From: Borrelia maritima
GTDB lineage: Bacteria; Spirochaetota; Spirochaetia; Borreliales; Borreliaceae
Assembly: GCF_008931845.1 (NCBI RefSeq)
Contig: NZ_CP044535.1
Coordinates: 744,001 to 808,000, forward strand
DNA: 64,000 nt
Direction of reading: 5' to 3'
The notes below the pieces were generated by a model, which worked only from the letters and a program-made list of their open reading frames with translations, made no database searches and was not told the origin of the DNA. The number at the start of each line of letters is the position of its first letter. Positions within the stretch are counted from its first letter, which is position 1. Below, one piece after another: positions 52,881-61,680 of this stretch. Both the position numbers and the translations under genes were made by a program.

Positions 52881-53936
52881 TCAAATATTATAATATTTTG
52901 CATATCTTTGAATATTATAATGATTTGGAATTTTTTCAATTTTTTCAATATTGTTAACTAATAAATTAGATAAGTATGGAGCCATAGATATTCCCCTTGT
53001 TCCAAAACCATTTAATATAAAGATATTTTTATACTTAGGGTGTTCTCCTAAGAAAGGTTCTCTGTCAAGAGTTGAAGGCCTTATGTGTGCTTTTTGAGTA
53101 ATGACTTTGCATTTTAGATTTGTTATTTTTTTAAATTTTTTTAACAGCTCTAATTTTGCCCATTCATTTGTAAGTGTATTCCAAGTGTTCCATTCGTAAG
53201 TACCCCCAAGGTAAAATTTATTGCCTTTTAAGTGAATTAAAGATACATGTCTATTGTAAATCTCTTTAAAATTTAATTTTTTGCATTCTAATATAATGAT
53301 TTCGCCTTTTGCAGGCTCAAATGGTAGGTAGGAAAAAAATCCTTTAAGTTTTTCTTTATATCCTTTTGCAAATATTAATTTTTCAAATTTGAAATCTTCT
53401 ATTTTGAAAAAACTTTCTCCAAGTTTAATTTTATTTTCGTCTATATTTTTTTTTATGTATGATTTTTTTTCAATTAAGTATTTTTTAATATTTTTTATAT
53501 ATGTTTTTGCATTAATTCTAGCTCCTTTTATTATTATTCCACCGTTAGAGTCATTGGAGAAATTGTAAATTTTTCCATCTAGTATTTTCAAAATAAATTT
53601 TTTCATATTTTTATCATTTTCAATTTTGTCAATCAGTTCATTTTTTTGATTTTCAGTAGTAAAGGGTCTAAAGATATTTTTTTCTATAAAAAAGTTGGAT
53701 TTAATGGTTTTTTCAATTTCTTGGTAGTAATTTTTTGCAAATTCAAACATATGAGATTCTTTCCAAGCAATGTTCATTTTTCTACCCATAATGGGATTAA
53801 TAAGTCCGCCTGCTATTGTTGTTGCTTTTGTATCTTGATCGTCAAAAAGAATCACTTTTTTATTTCTTTTAAGTAGTTCGTAAGTAACAGTGCTTCCTGC
53901 TATTCCTCCTCCAATGACTGCAAATTCATAATGCAT
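52881..53936 (-). CDS. FAD-dependent oxidoreductase, DAO family (possible MnmC1-like)
   Basis: The 351-residue protein has an N-terminal FAD Rossmann motif (FAVIGGGIAGSTVTYELLKR) and the DAO-family blocks AGGLINPIMGRKMNIAWK, ARINAKTYIKNIKKYL and a late GFGTRGISMAPYLS. No membrane segment or signal peptide is present. The FAD half of E. coli MnmC, which trims cmnm5U to nm5U in tRNA, belongs to the same fold. The methyltransferase half occurs separately at 35810-36487, so a split MnmC is conceivable. Other DAO-type amine oxidases are equally possible. It is monocistronic, with a good AAGGAG before the ATG, and divergent from clpP2. Confidence 0.75.
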   Translation of the reverse strand: MHYEFAVIGGGIAGSTVTYELLKRNKKVILFDDQDTKATTIAGGLINPIMGRKMNIAWKESHMFEFAKNYYQEIEKTIKSNFFIEKNIFRPFTTENQKNELIDKIENDKNMKKFILKILDGKIYNFSNDSNGGIIIKGARINAKTYIKNIKKYLIEKKSYIKKNIDENKIKLGESFFKIEDFKFEKLIFAKGYKEKLKGFFSYLPFEPAKGEIIILECKKLNFKEIYNRHVSLIHLKGNKFYLGGTYEWNTWNTLTNEWAKLELLKKFKKITNLKCKVITQKAHIRPSTLDREPFLGEHPKYKNIFILNGFGTRGISMAPYLSNLLVNNIEKIEKIPNHYNIQRYAKYYNI

Positions 53937-54134
53937 TATAAACTCCTTTTTAGATCTTACTTATTTATATATTTAGAGTATTTTTTATTATAATGAAGTT
54001 TGATTAAAGATTTATTAGTCTTTTGCTTCTCAGAAATTAGATACAATTGTTTAGCTTTTATGTTTTTTAATCATTTAAAAACCTTTTATTTTAAATTATA
54101 ATATATCATTATGTTTTTGTATAAGGGGTGTTTT

Positions 54135-54779
54135 ATGACTAGTAAAGAAGATGATAATGATAATGATAATGATAATGATAATGATAATGATAATGATAAT
54201 GATAATGTTTATGTTTCGCATGATAAATCATTGATGTTAGTTTTAAAGAGTAGATCAATAGTGATTGCTGGTGAGATTACCAAGGATGTTTCTCGGCTTT
54301 TTCAGGAAAAAATATTATTGTTAGAGACTTTAGATTTTAAAAAGCCTATATTTGTATACATTGATTCAGAAGGTGGAGATATTGATGCTGGATTTGCTAT
54401 TTTTAATATGATTCGGTTTGTTAAACCCAAAGTTTTTACAGTTGGGGTAGGGCTTGTTGCTAGTGCTGCTGCTTTAATTTTTTTGGCTGCAAAATTAGAA
54501 AATAGATTTTCACTGCCTTTTGCCAGATATTTATTGCATCAACCTTTAAGCGGATTTAAGGGGGTTGCTACAGATATTGAGATTTATACTAATGAGTTAA
54601 ATAAAGTTAAAAAAGAGCTTAATAATATTATTTCAAAAGAAACAGGCCAAAAGATTTCTAAAATAGAAAGGGATACTGACAGAGATTTTTGGTTAGACAG
54701 TGATGCTGCAAAAAAGTATGGACTTGTATTTGAAGTTGTTGAGACAAAGTTTCAACTCGAAGAGTTTATTTCTTCTTAG
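54135..54779 (+). CDS. clpP2: ClpP-family serine protease (second ClpP) with acidic repeat N-terminus
   Basis: ClpP forms the proteolytic barrel used by Clp unfoldases. The 214-residue protein has the family core: IVIAGEITKDV, FVYIDSEGGDIDAGFAIFNMI, the nucleophile Ser110 in GLVASAAAL, His135 in ARYLLHQP, and DTDRD at 180-184 for the acidic residue. The context VASAA differs from the usual xASMA. Residues 6-24 are Asp followed by nine Asp-Asn pairs, encoded by a hexanucleotide repeat absent from canonical ClpP. ATG 54135 is chosen because AAGGGGTG is five bases upstream; an ATG at 54111 lacks one. No Clp ATPase gene is adjacent. Confidence 0.92.
   Translation: MTSKEDDNDNDNDNDNDNDNDNDNVYVSHDKSLMLVLKSRSIVIAGEITKDVSRLFQEKILLLETLDFKKPIFVYIDSEGGDIDAGFAIFNMIRFVKPKVFTVGVGLVASAAALIFLAAKLENRFSLPFARYLLHQPLSGFKGVATDIEIYTNELNKVKKELNNIISKETGQKISKIERDTDRDFWLDSDAAKKYGLVFEVVETKFQLEEFISS
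54153..54206 (+). repeat. In-frame (GATAAT)9 hexanucleotide microsatellite in clpP2
   Basis: Nine perfect tandem GATAAT units (54 bases) begin six codons after the clpP2 start and encode nine Asp-Asn pairs; one extra GAT precedes them. Unit gain or loss would keep the reading frame and only change the length of the acidic N-terminus. Read directly from sequence. Confidence 0.97.
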
Positions 54780-54824
54780 TGTTTTATTTTTTCCTGTAAT
54801 TTTGTAGATACAGATTTTATCGTT

Positions 54825-55425
54825 TTGGAACTTAAAGTTGCAAATTTTAATTTAAATAATAATTCTTTTCAAGAATTATTAAATTTTGCTTATAATATTC
54901 TTAATAAAAGTTTTGATTTAATAATTATTAAGAACCTTGAGAATAAAAATGTTCTTGATTTAATCAATAATAGAGTTTTATTTCGAATTTTTAAGAATGC
55001 TTATTTTATTGATCAGGGGAATGGGCTTTCTTGTTAGCATTCTTTCTAAGCGTAAAATAAATATTAAAGTTTTAAGTGTAATGCAAGATTATGACGATTT
55101 AAAATTAGGAGTGCTTGTCGATTTTAAATTTAAGGGTAATCATTATGGCATTGTTGTTTATAATTTAAGCAATGATTTTATTAAAAATTTTAATATTTTG
55201 CAAATTAATGAGCAAATTTTATATTTAAAAGTTCAAATGGATAAATTAATGTTTATTTTAGATGAATCTGAATTTGTTATTTTTGATTCATTAATTAAAA
55301 ATGGATTTTTTAGCTTAATAAACGATTCAAAAAATATTTCAATATTGGTAAATAAAATTGATTTTAGAGTTTTTTCTAATTTTTTCGCCAAAGTTTTTTT
55401 ATATTCATTTGTGGTTTGTAATTGA
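54825..55425 (+). pseudogene. Unknown gene broken by a one-base frameshift at a G4 tract
   Basis: Two overlapping frames appear to be one gene. From TTG 54825 the first frame reads to a TAG at 55035-55037, about 70 codons. The second frame, offset by one base, stays open to 55425. Removing one G from GGGG (55016-55019) joins them as ...YFIDQGMGFLVSILSKRK..., about 199 residues ending at 55425. The total span is 601 bases, exactly one more than a multiple of three. The product has mixed hydrophobic and charged residues and no recognised family. It follows clpP2 by 45 bases. True mutation, programmed shifting, two short genes or a sequencing error are all possible. Confidence 0.65.
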
Positions 55426-55517
55426 AGATTATTTGCATGGCAATTATGTTATTGAGAATTTTCCTCAAAAAATAGTTATCAATTGAGCTTAGTTTTTAGA
55501 TTTATTTTTTATTTAGC

Positions 55518-55547
55518 TTGACATCGTAATGTATTATTATTTAGAAT
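55518..55547 (+). promoter_or_regulatory. Predicted sigma-70 promoter of tRNA-Leu
   Basis: A perfect TTGACA (55518-55523) is followed after 18 bases by TAGAAT (55542-55547). Initiation would fall a few bases before the mature tRNA end at 55558. Confidence 0.65.
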
Positions 55548-55557
55548 ATTATTCTAT

Positions 55558-55641
55558 GCCGAAGTGGTGGAATTGGTAGACACACAGGACTTAAAATCCT
55601 GAGGAGGAAGCTCCGTACCGGTTCAAGTCCGGTCTTCGGTA
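55558..55641 (+). tRNA. tRNA-Leu (anticodon TAA)
   Basis: The 84-nt cloverleaf has a long variable arm, as expected for Leu. The acceptor GCCGAAG pairs with CTTCGGT (terminal G-T pair), with discriminator A. The anticodon stem CAGGA/TCCTG has loop CTTAAAA (anticodon TAA), and the T-arm has GGTTCAAGTCC. CCA is not encoded. It reads TTA, the commonest Leu codon in this genome. Confidence 0.96.
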
Positions 55642-55652
55642 TTTTTAAAATT

Positions 55653-56510
55653 TTATTTGCATTTCTCAGCTAATTTTTTGTTTATAAAGATTCCTAGTAT
55701 AAATGATATTCCCAAAGATGCAAAAAATGTGAAGCTAATTTTTAAATTTAATTTAAGTACTATTAATATCATTTGTAGAATTGATCCAAAAATTAGTCCT
55801 TTTGATAAATAAATAAAATTATTTAAGTGGTTATCTATTATTTTCTTTATTATTAATATTGATGTAACTACGCCTATTATTGCTGCTGCTGCAAATGTTG
55901 CAATAAGAATAATGTTAAATTCAGATATAATGAGTATTATTTCTTTATAAAAGCCAAATAGCAAAAGCATTGCAGATCCCGAAATTCCTGGCAAGATCAT
56001 TGATGCTCCGCTTATTGTTCCAGAAGATATTAATAATAAGCGATATTTTATTGAGCTTTTGTCCTTAGGGATTGTGTTTTGCAAGTGTATATTAGATTCT
56101 TTTATTATTAAGAAGAGTACAATAATGGCCGTGCCAATAAAAAACAAGAAATACTTTAATGCTTTTGTATTACTATTTATTTCTTTTTTAGGTATTTCTA
56201 TTTTTAGTGTTAGCATATTCCCAAATGTTAATCCTATGAAAAATACTATTAGTAGTGCTTCTATTGTTCCATTGTCAAAGAAGTAAGCTTTAAATATTTT
56301 TGCAGCCAATAATATTGAAGTTAATATTCCTGTTGCCAAAATAGTCAAAAACATTAAATTTTTTTTAATTTCCGTGAGCTTTAAGATTTCAGAAATAGAA
56401 TTTATTATTTTATAATAAATTTTTAATATTAAAGCTAGTGTTCCTGCAGAAACTCCTGGTATTATGTTTGCAATTCCAAGTAAAATTCCTTTAATATAAA
56501 TATTAAGCAT
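55653..56510 (-). CDS. DUF368 membrane protein (PopT-type undecaprenyl phosphate translocase family)
   Basis: The 285-residue polytopic protein has about eight membrane segments. It carries the two inverted family motifs, GIANIIPGVSAGTLAL near the N-terminus and GASMILPGISGSAMLLLFG in the second half. DUF368 proteins have been reported as undecaprenyl phosphate flippases that recycle the peptidoglycan lipid carrier; assignment here is by family motif only. That role would fit the many cell-wall genes in the window. Its 3' end lies 11 bases from the end of the convergent tRNA-Leu. Confidence 0.88.
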   Translation of the reverse strand: MLNIYIKGILLGIANIIPGVSAGTLALILKIYYKIINSISEILKLTEIKKNLMFLTILATGILTSILLAAKIFKAYFFDNGTIEALLIVFFIGLTFGNMLTLKIEIPKKEINSNTKALKYFLFFIGTAIIVLFLIIKESNIHLQNTIPKDKSSIKYRLLLISSGTISGASMILPGISGSAMLLLFGFYKEIILIISEFNIILIATFAAAAIIGVVTSILIIKKIIDNHLNNFIYLSKGLIFGSILQMILIVLKLNLKISFTFFASLGISFILGIFINKKLAEKCK

Positions 56511-56543
56511 TTTTATTTTTTAAGTATTTTTATTTTAAATGTT

Positions 56544-56873
56544 TTATCTATCATCACCTTCGCCATTTATTGTTCCGTTTTCATGTCGTTTTTGTATTTT
56601 TTGTAGGTTTGTAAGGGCAACATCTTCAAGTGTAATGCCTAAATTGTTGCTTAAACTTGACAGGTACCATAACACATCTCCGAGCTCTTTTTTAATTGAT
56701 ATTAAATACTCATCATCAATAATGTAATTTTTATCTCTTACCAATTTTTTTATTTTTTCAACAACTTCTCCAGTTTCGCCAGCAAGGCCAAGAGTTGTTA
56801 AAATTAATTCTTCTTTTTTATTTTTGTACTTAGCAGTTAACTTTGCTTTTTCTTGGTATTCGTTTAACTCCAT
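56544..56873 (-). CDS. MazG-like nucleotide pyrophosphohydrolase
   Basis: These all-alpha enzymes hydrolyse NTPs or dNTPs to the monophosphate plus PPi, often for pool cleaning. The 109-residue protein has the metal-binding pattern GLAGETGEVVEKIKK and KKELGDVLWYLSSL (E-x2-E and E-x2-D), plus a terminal LQKIQKRHENG. ATG 56873 gives the usual start MELNEYQEKA. A longer reading from TTG 56912 adds 13 residues without a ribosome-binding site. It lies 33 bases upstream of the DUF368 gene, same direction, so the two may be co-transcribed. Substrate unknown. Confidence 0.85.
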   Translation of the reverse strand: MELNEYQEKAKLTAKYKNKKEELILTTLGLAGETGEVVEKIKKLVRDKNYIIDDEYLISIKKELGDVLWYLSSLSNNLGITLEDVALTNLQKIQKRHENGTINGEGDDR

Positions 56874-56983
56874 GTTGAGAGACAGTTTATTACAGTTTAT
56901 TATTATTTGCAAGTCTAAACGGGATTTATTTTTTTTATGTTTTTTATTATATTTGATTAATTAATCGTAAAAGAATTTGTAGT

Positions 56984-57871
56984 ATGAGTAAGATTTTTTT
57001 ATTATTTAAAGTGGTTTTCTTTTTTTTTGGAATAATTTATGTTTTTTCTTATCCAGAAATAAAAAATTTTTCAAGGCAAGATCCTGTTTTTTCTGATCTT
57101 AAAATTAAAGTTTTAAAATATAATAAAAAACAACATATTCCTCTGTTTTTTTACTCATATAAAGTTAAAAAAGGCGATACTTTTTTTAAAATTGCCAATA
57201 AAATAAATGGATGGCAGTCTGGTATTGCTACTATTAATTTATTGGATTCTCCTTTTGTAGGTGTTGGACAAGAGATTCTTATTCCTAGTAAAAAAGGAGT
57301 TTTTGTTTTTGATAGTAAAGATTATAGATTTAATAATTTGCTTTTAGCAACAAGAGATCTTACCAGAGCTGAAAAAGTAAAAATTAAAAAGAACGATAGA
57401 GTTTATGAGTTTTATTTTTTTGATTTTGCCAAGAATCCAGATTTTGGACTTTTTTCAGGCACAGAGTTACTTTTTTTTTTAAATGCCAACTTTATTTTTC
57501 CTTTAAAAAAATTTATTGTTAGTTCTGATTTTGGATTTAGAAATGATCCTTTCACTGGCAATAAAAGCTTTCATACAGGAATAGATTTAGCAGCTCCAAT
57601 GAATACTGAAGTGTATTCATCTTCTTCTGGAATAGTTATTGAAGCTGGATACAATGATCTTTATGGGAATTTTGTTGTAGTTGGTCACAAAAATAATATT
57701 AAATCTCTTTATGGACATTTAAATTCATATTCTGTAAAGATAGGAGATTTTGTTAAATCGGGCGAATTTCTTGGAAGAGTAGGGCAAACGGGTCGCTCAA
57801 CTGGTCCCCATTTGCACTTTGAAATATTAAAAAAAAATATTCCTATTAATCCTTTAAAGTTTTTAAAGTAA
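56984..57871 (+). CDS. Secreted M23 peptidase with LysM domain
   Basis: This is a probable peptidoglycan endopeptidase or an inactive-partner type of LytM protein. The 295-residue protein has an N-terminal export signal or anchor (about 5-22). A LysM domain (about 59-101, YKVKKGDTFFKIANKIN to GQEILIPS) is followed by a C-terminal M23 domain with the zinc ligands visible: FHTGIDLAAP (H and D), YGHLNSYSVKIGD, and GPHLHFEI (HxH). All metal residues are present, so activity is expected. It stands alone on the plus strand, convergent with rrp2. Confidence 0.93.
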   Translation: MSKIFLLFKVVFFFFGIIYVFSYPEIKNFSRQDPVFSDLKIKVLKYNKKQHIPLFFYSYKVKKGDTFFKIANKINGWQSGIATINLLDSPFVGVGQEILIPSKKGVFVFDSKDYRFNNLLLATRDLTRAEKVKIKKNDRVYEFYFFDFAKNPDFGLFSGTELLFFLNANFIFPLKKFIVSSDFGFRNDPFTGNKSFHTGIDLAAPMNTEVYSSSSGIVIEAGYNDLYGNFVVVGHKNNIKSLYGHLNSYSVKIGDFVKSGEFLGRVGQTGRSTGPHLHFEILKKNIPINPLKFLK

Positions 57872-57924
57872 GGCTAGGCTGCAGCCAGATAAATATATTA
57901 AATTATTAAATTGTATTGATTATT

Positions 57925-57952
57925 AATACATAATTATGTATAATTATGTATT
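57925..57952. repeat. 13-bp inverted repeat between M23 peptidase and rrp2
   Basis: AATACATAATTAT (57925-57937) and ATAATTATGTATT (57940-57952) are perfect complements with a two-base spacer. It sits in the 246-base gap where two convergent transcripts meet. It lacks a clear U-run, and a two-base loop is too short for a normal hairpin, so it may be a weak terminator or a protein site. Confidence 0.4.
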
Positions 57953-58117
57953 AGATAAAAATATTTTTACACTTTTGTGCCAGGATTTTAAAAGAAAGTG
58001 TTTCATTTTAATATAATTATTGACATTAAAAAATTTTTTGGTTTCAAAAATATACATCAAGTTTAAAATAGTATTATTTTTTTGTACCAATTATAATTTG
58101 ATAATTGAAAATAAATT

Positions 58118-59476
58118 TTATTGATCGATATGATATTCAATTATTTTATTATGTAAAGTTTTTCTCCCTATTTTTAGTATTTCTGCGCATTTGCTTTTGT
58201 TGTTTTTGGAATGAAAAAGCGTTTGCTTTATTATTTCTTTTTCAGCTTCTTTTAGGCTAATTCCTATTGGTAGTGTTATCTTAAATGTAAGATTTTCATT
58301 ATTTTTAATTTTTGCAGGCAAATCTTCTTTGGTGATTTGCTTGCCTTTTGACAATATTAATGCACTTTCAAGCACATTTTTTAATTCTCTAATATTTCCT
58401 GGCCAATCGTAATAATAGAGAGCTTTCATTGCATCATTAGAGAGAGTTTTCTCTTTTCTGTTGTTTTCCTTTGCAACGTCTTTTATTAGTATGTTTGTTA
58501 AATAGGATATATCATCTTTTCTCTCTCTTAAAGGTGGTATGTTTATGTTAATAATATTTAATCTATAAAACAAATCTTCTCTAAATTTTTCCTTTTTAAT
58601 TTCTTCTTCAATATTCTTGTTTGTTGCAGCCAGAAGCCTAATGTCAACTTTAATTGTGTTTTCTCCCCCAACACGTTCAAAGGTTTTGTTTTGGAGCACT
58701 CTTAAAAGTTTAACTTGAATTCCAGGCGAAATTTCTGCTATCTCGTCAAGAAAAATTGTACCTTTGTTTGCAAGTTCAAATCTGCCTTTTTTTTGGGAAA
58801 TCGCGCCAGTGAAAGCTCCTTTTTCATGGCCGAAAAGCTCGCTTTCAAGGATGCCTTCAGAAAGCGCAGCGCAATTTACCTTTATAAATGGTTTGTCATT
58901 TCTATTTGAAAGATCAAAAATAGCATCGGCTATTATTTCTTTCCCAACACCACTTTCGCCCGTTATAAGAACAGATGCATTTGATTTTGCTATTTGTACT
59001 ACAAGTTCAAAAATTTTTTGCATTAATAGCGATTTCCCCATGATTTTTTCATAGTATTTTAAATCTTTTCTTACCAGTATATTTTCTAAATTGGTATTTT
59101 CATAATCATTATTTTCTTTTTTATTTAATGATCTTTTTATTATTAATAAAAGTCTTTCAAGGTCTAAGGGTTTTGTTAAAAAATCGTAAGCACCCTCTCT
59201 CATGGCGTCTACAGCAGAATCAACTGTTCCGTGAGCTGTTAAAACAATAAAAGGTATTTCTAAGTTTTTTTCTTTAACTATTTTGAGCAATTTTTCTCCA
59301 GATATTTGAGGCATCCTTAGATCAGATATTATTACGTCAATATTTTCATTTTCAATTGTTTCAAGAGCTTCTTCTCCGTCACTAGCGGTGAAAACAAAAT
59401 ATCCTTCATCTTCAAGATAAGTAGCAATTCCTTCTCTAATATTTTTTTCATCATCGGCTACAAGTATTTTGCTCAT
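58118..59476 (-). CDS. rrp2: NtrC-type sigma-54 response regulator Rrp2
   Basis: Rrp2 is the enhancer-binding activator that, with RpoN, switches on rpoS and so the tick-to-mammal programme of Lyme Borrelia. The 452-residue protein has a receiver with acidic DDE and phospho-acceptor Asp52 (SDLRMP). The AAA+ domain has Walker A GESGVGKE, the sigma-54 loop GAFTGA, and Walker B FLDEIAE. The C-terminal Fis-type helix-turn-helix (KSKCAEILKIGRKTLHNKI) completes it. A good AGGGT precedes the ATG. It follows hk2 by two bases, at the end of the murG-cvpA-holB-hk2-rrp2 run. Confidence 0.97.
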   Translation of the reverse strand: MSKILVADDEKNIREGIATYLEDEGYFVFTASDGEEALETIENENIDVIISDLRMPQISGEKLLKIVKEKNLEIPFIVLTAHGTVDSAVDAMREGAYDFLTKPLDLERLLLIIKRSLNKKENNDYENTNLENILVRKDLKYYEKIMGKSLLMQKIFELVVQIAKSNASVLITGESGVGKEIIADAIFDLSNRNDKPFIKVNCAALSEGILESELFGHEKGAFTGAISQKKGRFELANKGTIFLDEIAEISPGIQVKLLRVLQNKTFERVGGENTIKVDIRLLAATNKNIEEEIKKEKFREDLFYRLNIININIPPLRERKDDISYLTNILIKDVAKENNRKEKTLSNDAMKALYYYDWPGNIRELKNVLESALILSKGKQITKEDLPAKIKNNENLTFKITLPIGISLKEAEKEIIKQTLFHSKNNKSKCAEILKIGRKTLHNKIIEYHIDQ

Positions 59477-59478
59477 TT

Positions 59479-60627
59479 TTAATACCCTTCAATTAAAATA
59501 TTTTTTTTATTTAGTTTAGGAAGTGTAATCGTAAAAATAGTACCTTTGCCTTCTTTGCTTTCCACAAAAATTTCACCCCCAAGTTCTTGTATTATTTTAT
59601 AAGAAATAGTAAGACCTATTCCACTTCCTTTTTCTTTTGTGCTAAATTGAGGTTTAAATATTTCTTCTTTTACTTCATCTTTTATCCCGCTTCCATTATC
59701 TTTTATGTTGATATGTATTTTATTGTCTTTTTCAAAAAGAAAAATTTCTATTTTTTTTATTTCTTTTTTTGTTTCAAGTAGTGCTTCTTCTGCGTTTTTA
59801 ACGATGTTTATAATAACTTGTTTTAATAGCTTCTCATCAATTAGAATATTGCTTATTTTGTTTAAATTAAGCAGTAGTTTTATGTTTTTGTTTTCTAATT
59901 CAGGACTTAATAATTCACATACACTGTTTATTACTTCTTTAATGTCTTCTTCTTGCAAGTTAATTTTTATTGGTCTAACGGTTAATAAAAATTCTTTTAC
60001 TATTTTGTCTACTCTGTTTATTTCTTCTTTTATTACTTTAAAGTAATTTTCAGCTTTACCATTTTTCATTTTTTGTTTTTCAATTTCCTTTTTTAGCAGT
60101 TGTAAATTTATATCGATTGCTCCTAGGGGGTTTTTGATTTCATGAGCAATATTTCTTGCATGTCTTGTAAAAGAGGCTAAAGCTTCAACCCTTCTAAATA
60201 GCTCTTCCTGCTTCTTTTTCTCTTTAATATCTTCGATTAAAATAATATTGCCTTCAAGTTTTTTTTCTTTTACATAAGGCATAAATGAAATTTTAATATA
60301 TATGTTGCTTGAGATTGGAACTTCTAATCCTATTATTTTATCTTCTGTTCTAACCAGTTCTTTTATTAAATTTATTAAGATTGGAATTTGAATGTCATCA
60401 AGAATTTCTATTTTCGATTTAGATGTTAGTGCTAAAATTTGATATAAAATCTTGTTTGAATAGATTATGTTGTTTTGTTTGTCAAGTACAATGATTCCTT
60501 CATTAATTGATGCAAATATTCCATCATATATTTCTATTTTTTTGTAAATTTGTTCGATAAATTTAATTTTTTGTTCATTAGATAATTTATTTAGCTTTGT
60601 TAAAGCTTTTTTAAAAAAATTATTCAT
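59479..60627 (-). CDS. hk2: Sensor histidine kinase Hk2
   Basis: This is the cognate kinase of Rrp2. The 382-residue protein has no membrane segment. It has an N-terminal helical part, a PAS-like domain (about 35-145, INEGIIVLDKQNNIIYSN) and the HisKA H-box with His162 (ARNIAHEIKNPLGAI). The ATPase domain has the N box NIVKNAEEALLE, G1 DNGSGI and G2 GSGIGLTIS. A cytoplasmic sensor resembling NtrB is suggested. Its ATG overlaps the holB stop by four bases. Literature on B. burgdorferi indicates Rrp2 can also receive phosphate from acetyl phosphate, so Hk2's role in vivo is debated. Confidence 0.96.
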   Translation of the reverse strand: MNNFFKKALTKLNKLSNEQKIKFIEQIYKKIEIYDGIFASINEGIIVLDKQNNIIYSNKILYQILALTSKSKIEILDDIQIPILINLIKELVRTEDKIIGLEVPISSNIYIKISFMPYVKEKKLEGNIILIEDIKEKKKQEELFRRVEALASFTRHARNIAHEIKNPLGAIDINLQLLKKEIEKQKMKNGKAENYFKVIKEEINRVDKIVKEFLLTVRPIKINLQEEDIKEVINSVCELLSPELENKNIKLLLNLNKISNILIDEKLLKQVIINIVKNAEEALLETKKEIKKIEIFLFEKDNKIHINIKDNGSGIKDEVKEEIFKPQFSTKEKGSGIGLTISYKIIQELGGEIFVESKEGKGTIFTITLPKLNKKNILIEGY

Positions 60628-61664
60628 ATCTCCTCATAATTTAGCATAAGGTTTTCTATTATTAATTTTTTATTTTGATTATAAGGGCGATATTTGTAAA
60701 TATTTTTCAAATGTTCTGTATATTTTAGATATTGATTGATATCTATTTTGTTTTCTAAAAAATCTTTTCTAATGTTAATTAAAAGTTCGTTTAAAAAAAT
60801 TTTAAAGCTTTGATCATCCTTTATAAAGTCGATTTCTTCAAGATTTAATATGGATTTTTTTTCTTTTATTATATTTAGAATTTTTATTAATTCTTTTTTT
60901 ATTTTTTTGCTTTCTTCTTTGTAAAATGAGGCAAAATACTCTTCAATTGTTATATCTTTGTCTATTAGGAAGCTTTCTTTAAATCTTTGAATTTCTAAAC
61001 TTCTTTCTAGTTTTGTGAAATTGTAGACTCTAAGTCTTGAAAGTATTGTTTTTGGTATTTTGTTTTTATTTCTTGCTGCTAAGATAAAGTAAATATTTGA
61101 AGGGGGCTCTTCTAGTATTTTTAAAAGTGAGTTATGGACATTAAATGATAAATTTTCGATTTCGTTTATGTAGATTACCTTTGGTTTTTCTTTTTCAGAA
61201 AAAATCCAAGTTTGAATTTTTTTTACATCATAAACAGTAATATTATGATTTAGTTCTTTGTTTATATTTTCTATATTTTTTATAAGTTCATTTTTTATCT
61301 CTGTATTGTATTCTTTTCTATAGCAAACAGAATTAATGTAGTTGATATTTTTCTCTATTTTTTTCAAATTTTTTTCATTAGTAAAATAACATTTAGTAAA
61401 AATCACAGTTTTAATGAACTCTAAATATTTGTTTGCTATTTGATTCGACTTCGTAGAAAGATGTGCTTTTGCTTCTATTGTATCGAGATTTGAGAAAATG
61501 AGCAAATTGGGGTTTGTTAGGTTTTTTTCGTTTAATATTTTTTTTGCAATCTCAATTGCGCTTGTCTTTTTTGATGAAAACTTTTCTCCTAATAGAAGAA
61601 TTGCATTTGGCAATGTTTTTTGATTATATGTGCTTATTATGGCTTTTGCAATCTTTGGAAGCAT
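60624..61664 (-). CDS. holB: DNA polymerase III delta-prime-like subunit
   Basis: Delta-prime is the stator of the clamp loader. The 346-residue protein has the clamp-loader AAA+ features VIYINEIENLSFNVHNSLLKILEEPPSNIYFILAA and PKTILSRLRVYNF (sensor 1 and SRC-like SRL). The P-loop position reads GEKFSSKKT and is degenerate, as expected for delta-prime, which does not hydrolyse ATP. The usual zinc-binding cysteine set is missing. An insertion rich in Lys/Asn lies in the first half. It is divergent, but the order of motifs is right. Its start follows cvpA by 16 bases and its stop overlaps hk2. Confidence 0.82.
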   Translation of the reverse strand: MLPKIAKAIISTYNQKTLPNAILLLGEKFSSKKTSAIEIAKKILNEKNLTNPNLLIFSNLDTIEAKAHLSTKSNQIANKYLEFIKTVIFTKCYFTNEKNLKKIEKNINYINSVCYRKEYNTEIKNELIKNIENINKELNHNITVYDVKKIQTWIFSEKEKPKVIYINEIENLSFNVHNSLLKILEEPPSNIYFILAARNKNKIPKTILSRLRVYNFTKLERSLEIQRFKESFLIDKDITIEEYFASFYKEESKKIKKELIKILNIIKEKKSILNLEEIDFIKDDQSFKIFLNELLINIRKDFLENKIDINQYLKYTEHLKNIYKYRPYNQNKKLIIENLMLNYEEI

Positions 61665-61680
61665 TGTTATTATTGGCTCC

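Noticed and set aside
54153..54206. The repeat tract considered as a CRISPR or integration site
   Set aside because: Units are six bases without spacers and lie in frame in a coding sequence; it is a microsatellite.
60624..61664. Degenerate P-loop in the delta-prime-like protein considered as inactivation
   Set aside because: Delta-prime subunits normally do not hydrolyse ATP, so this is expected for the family.
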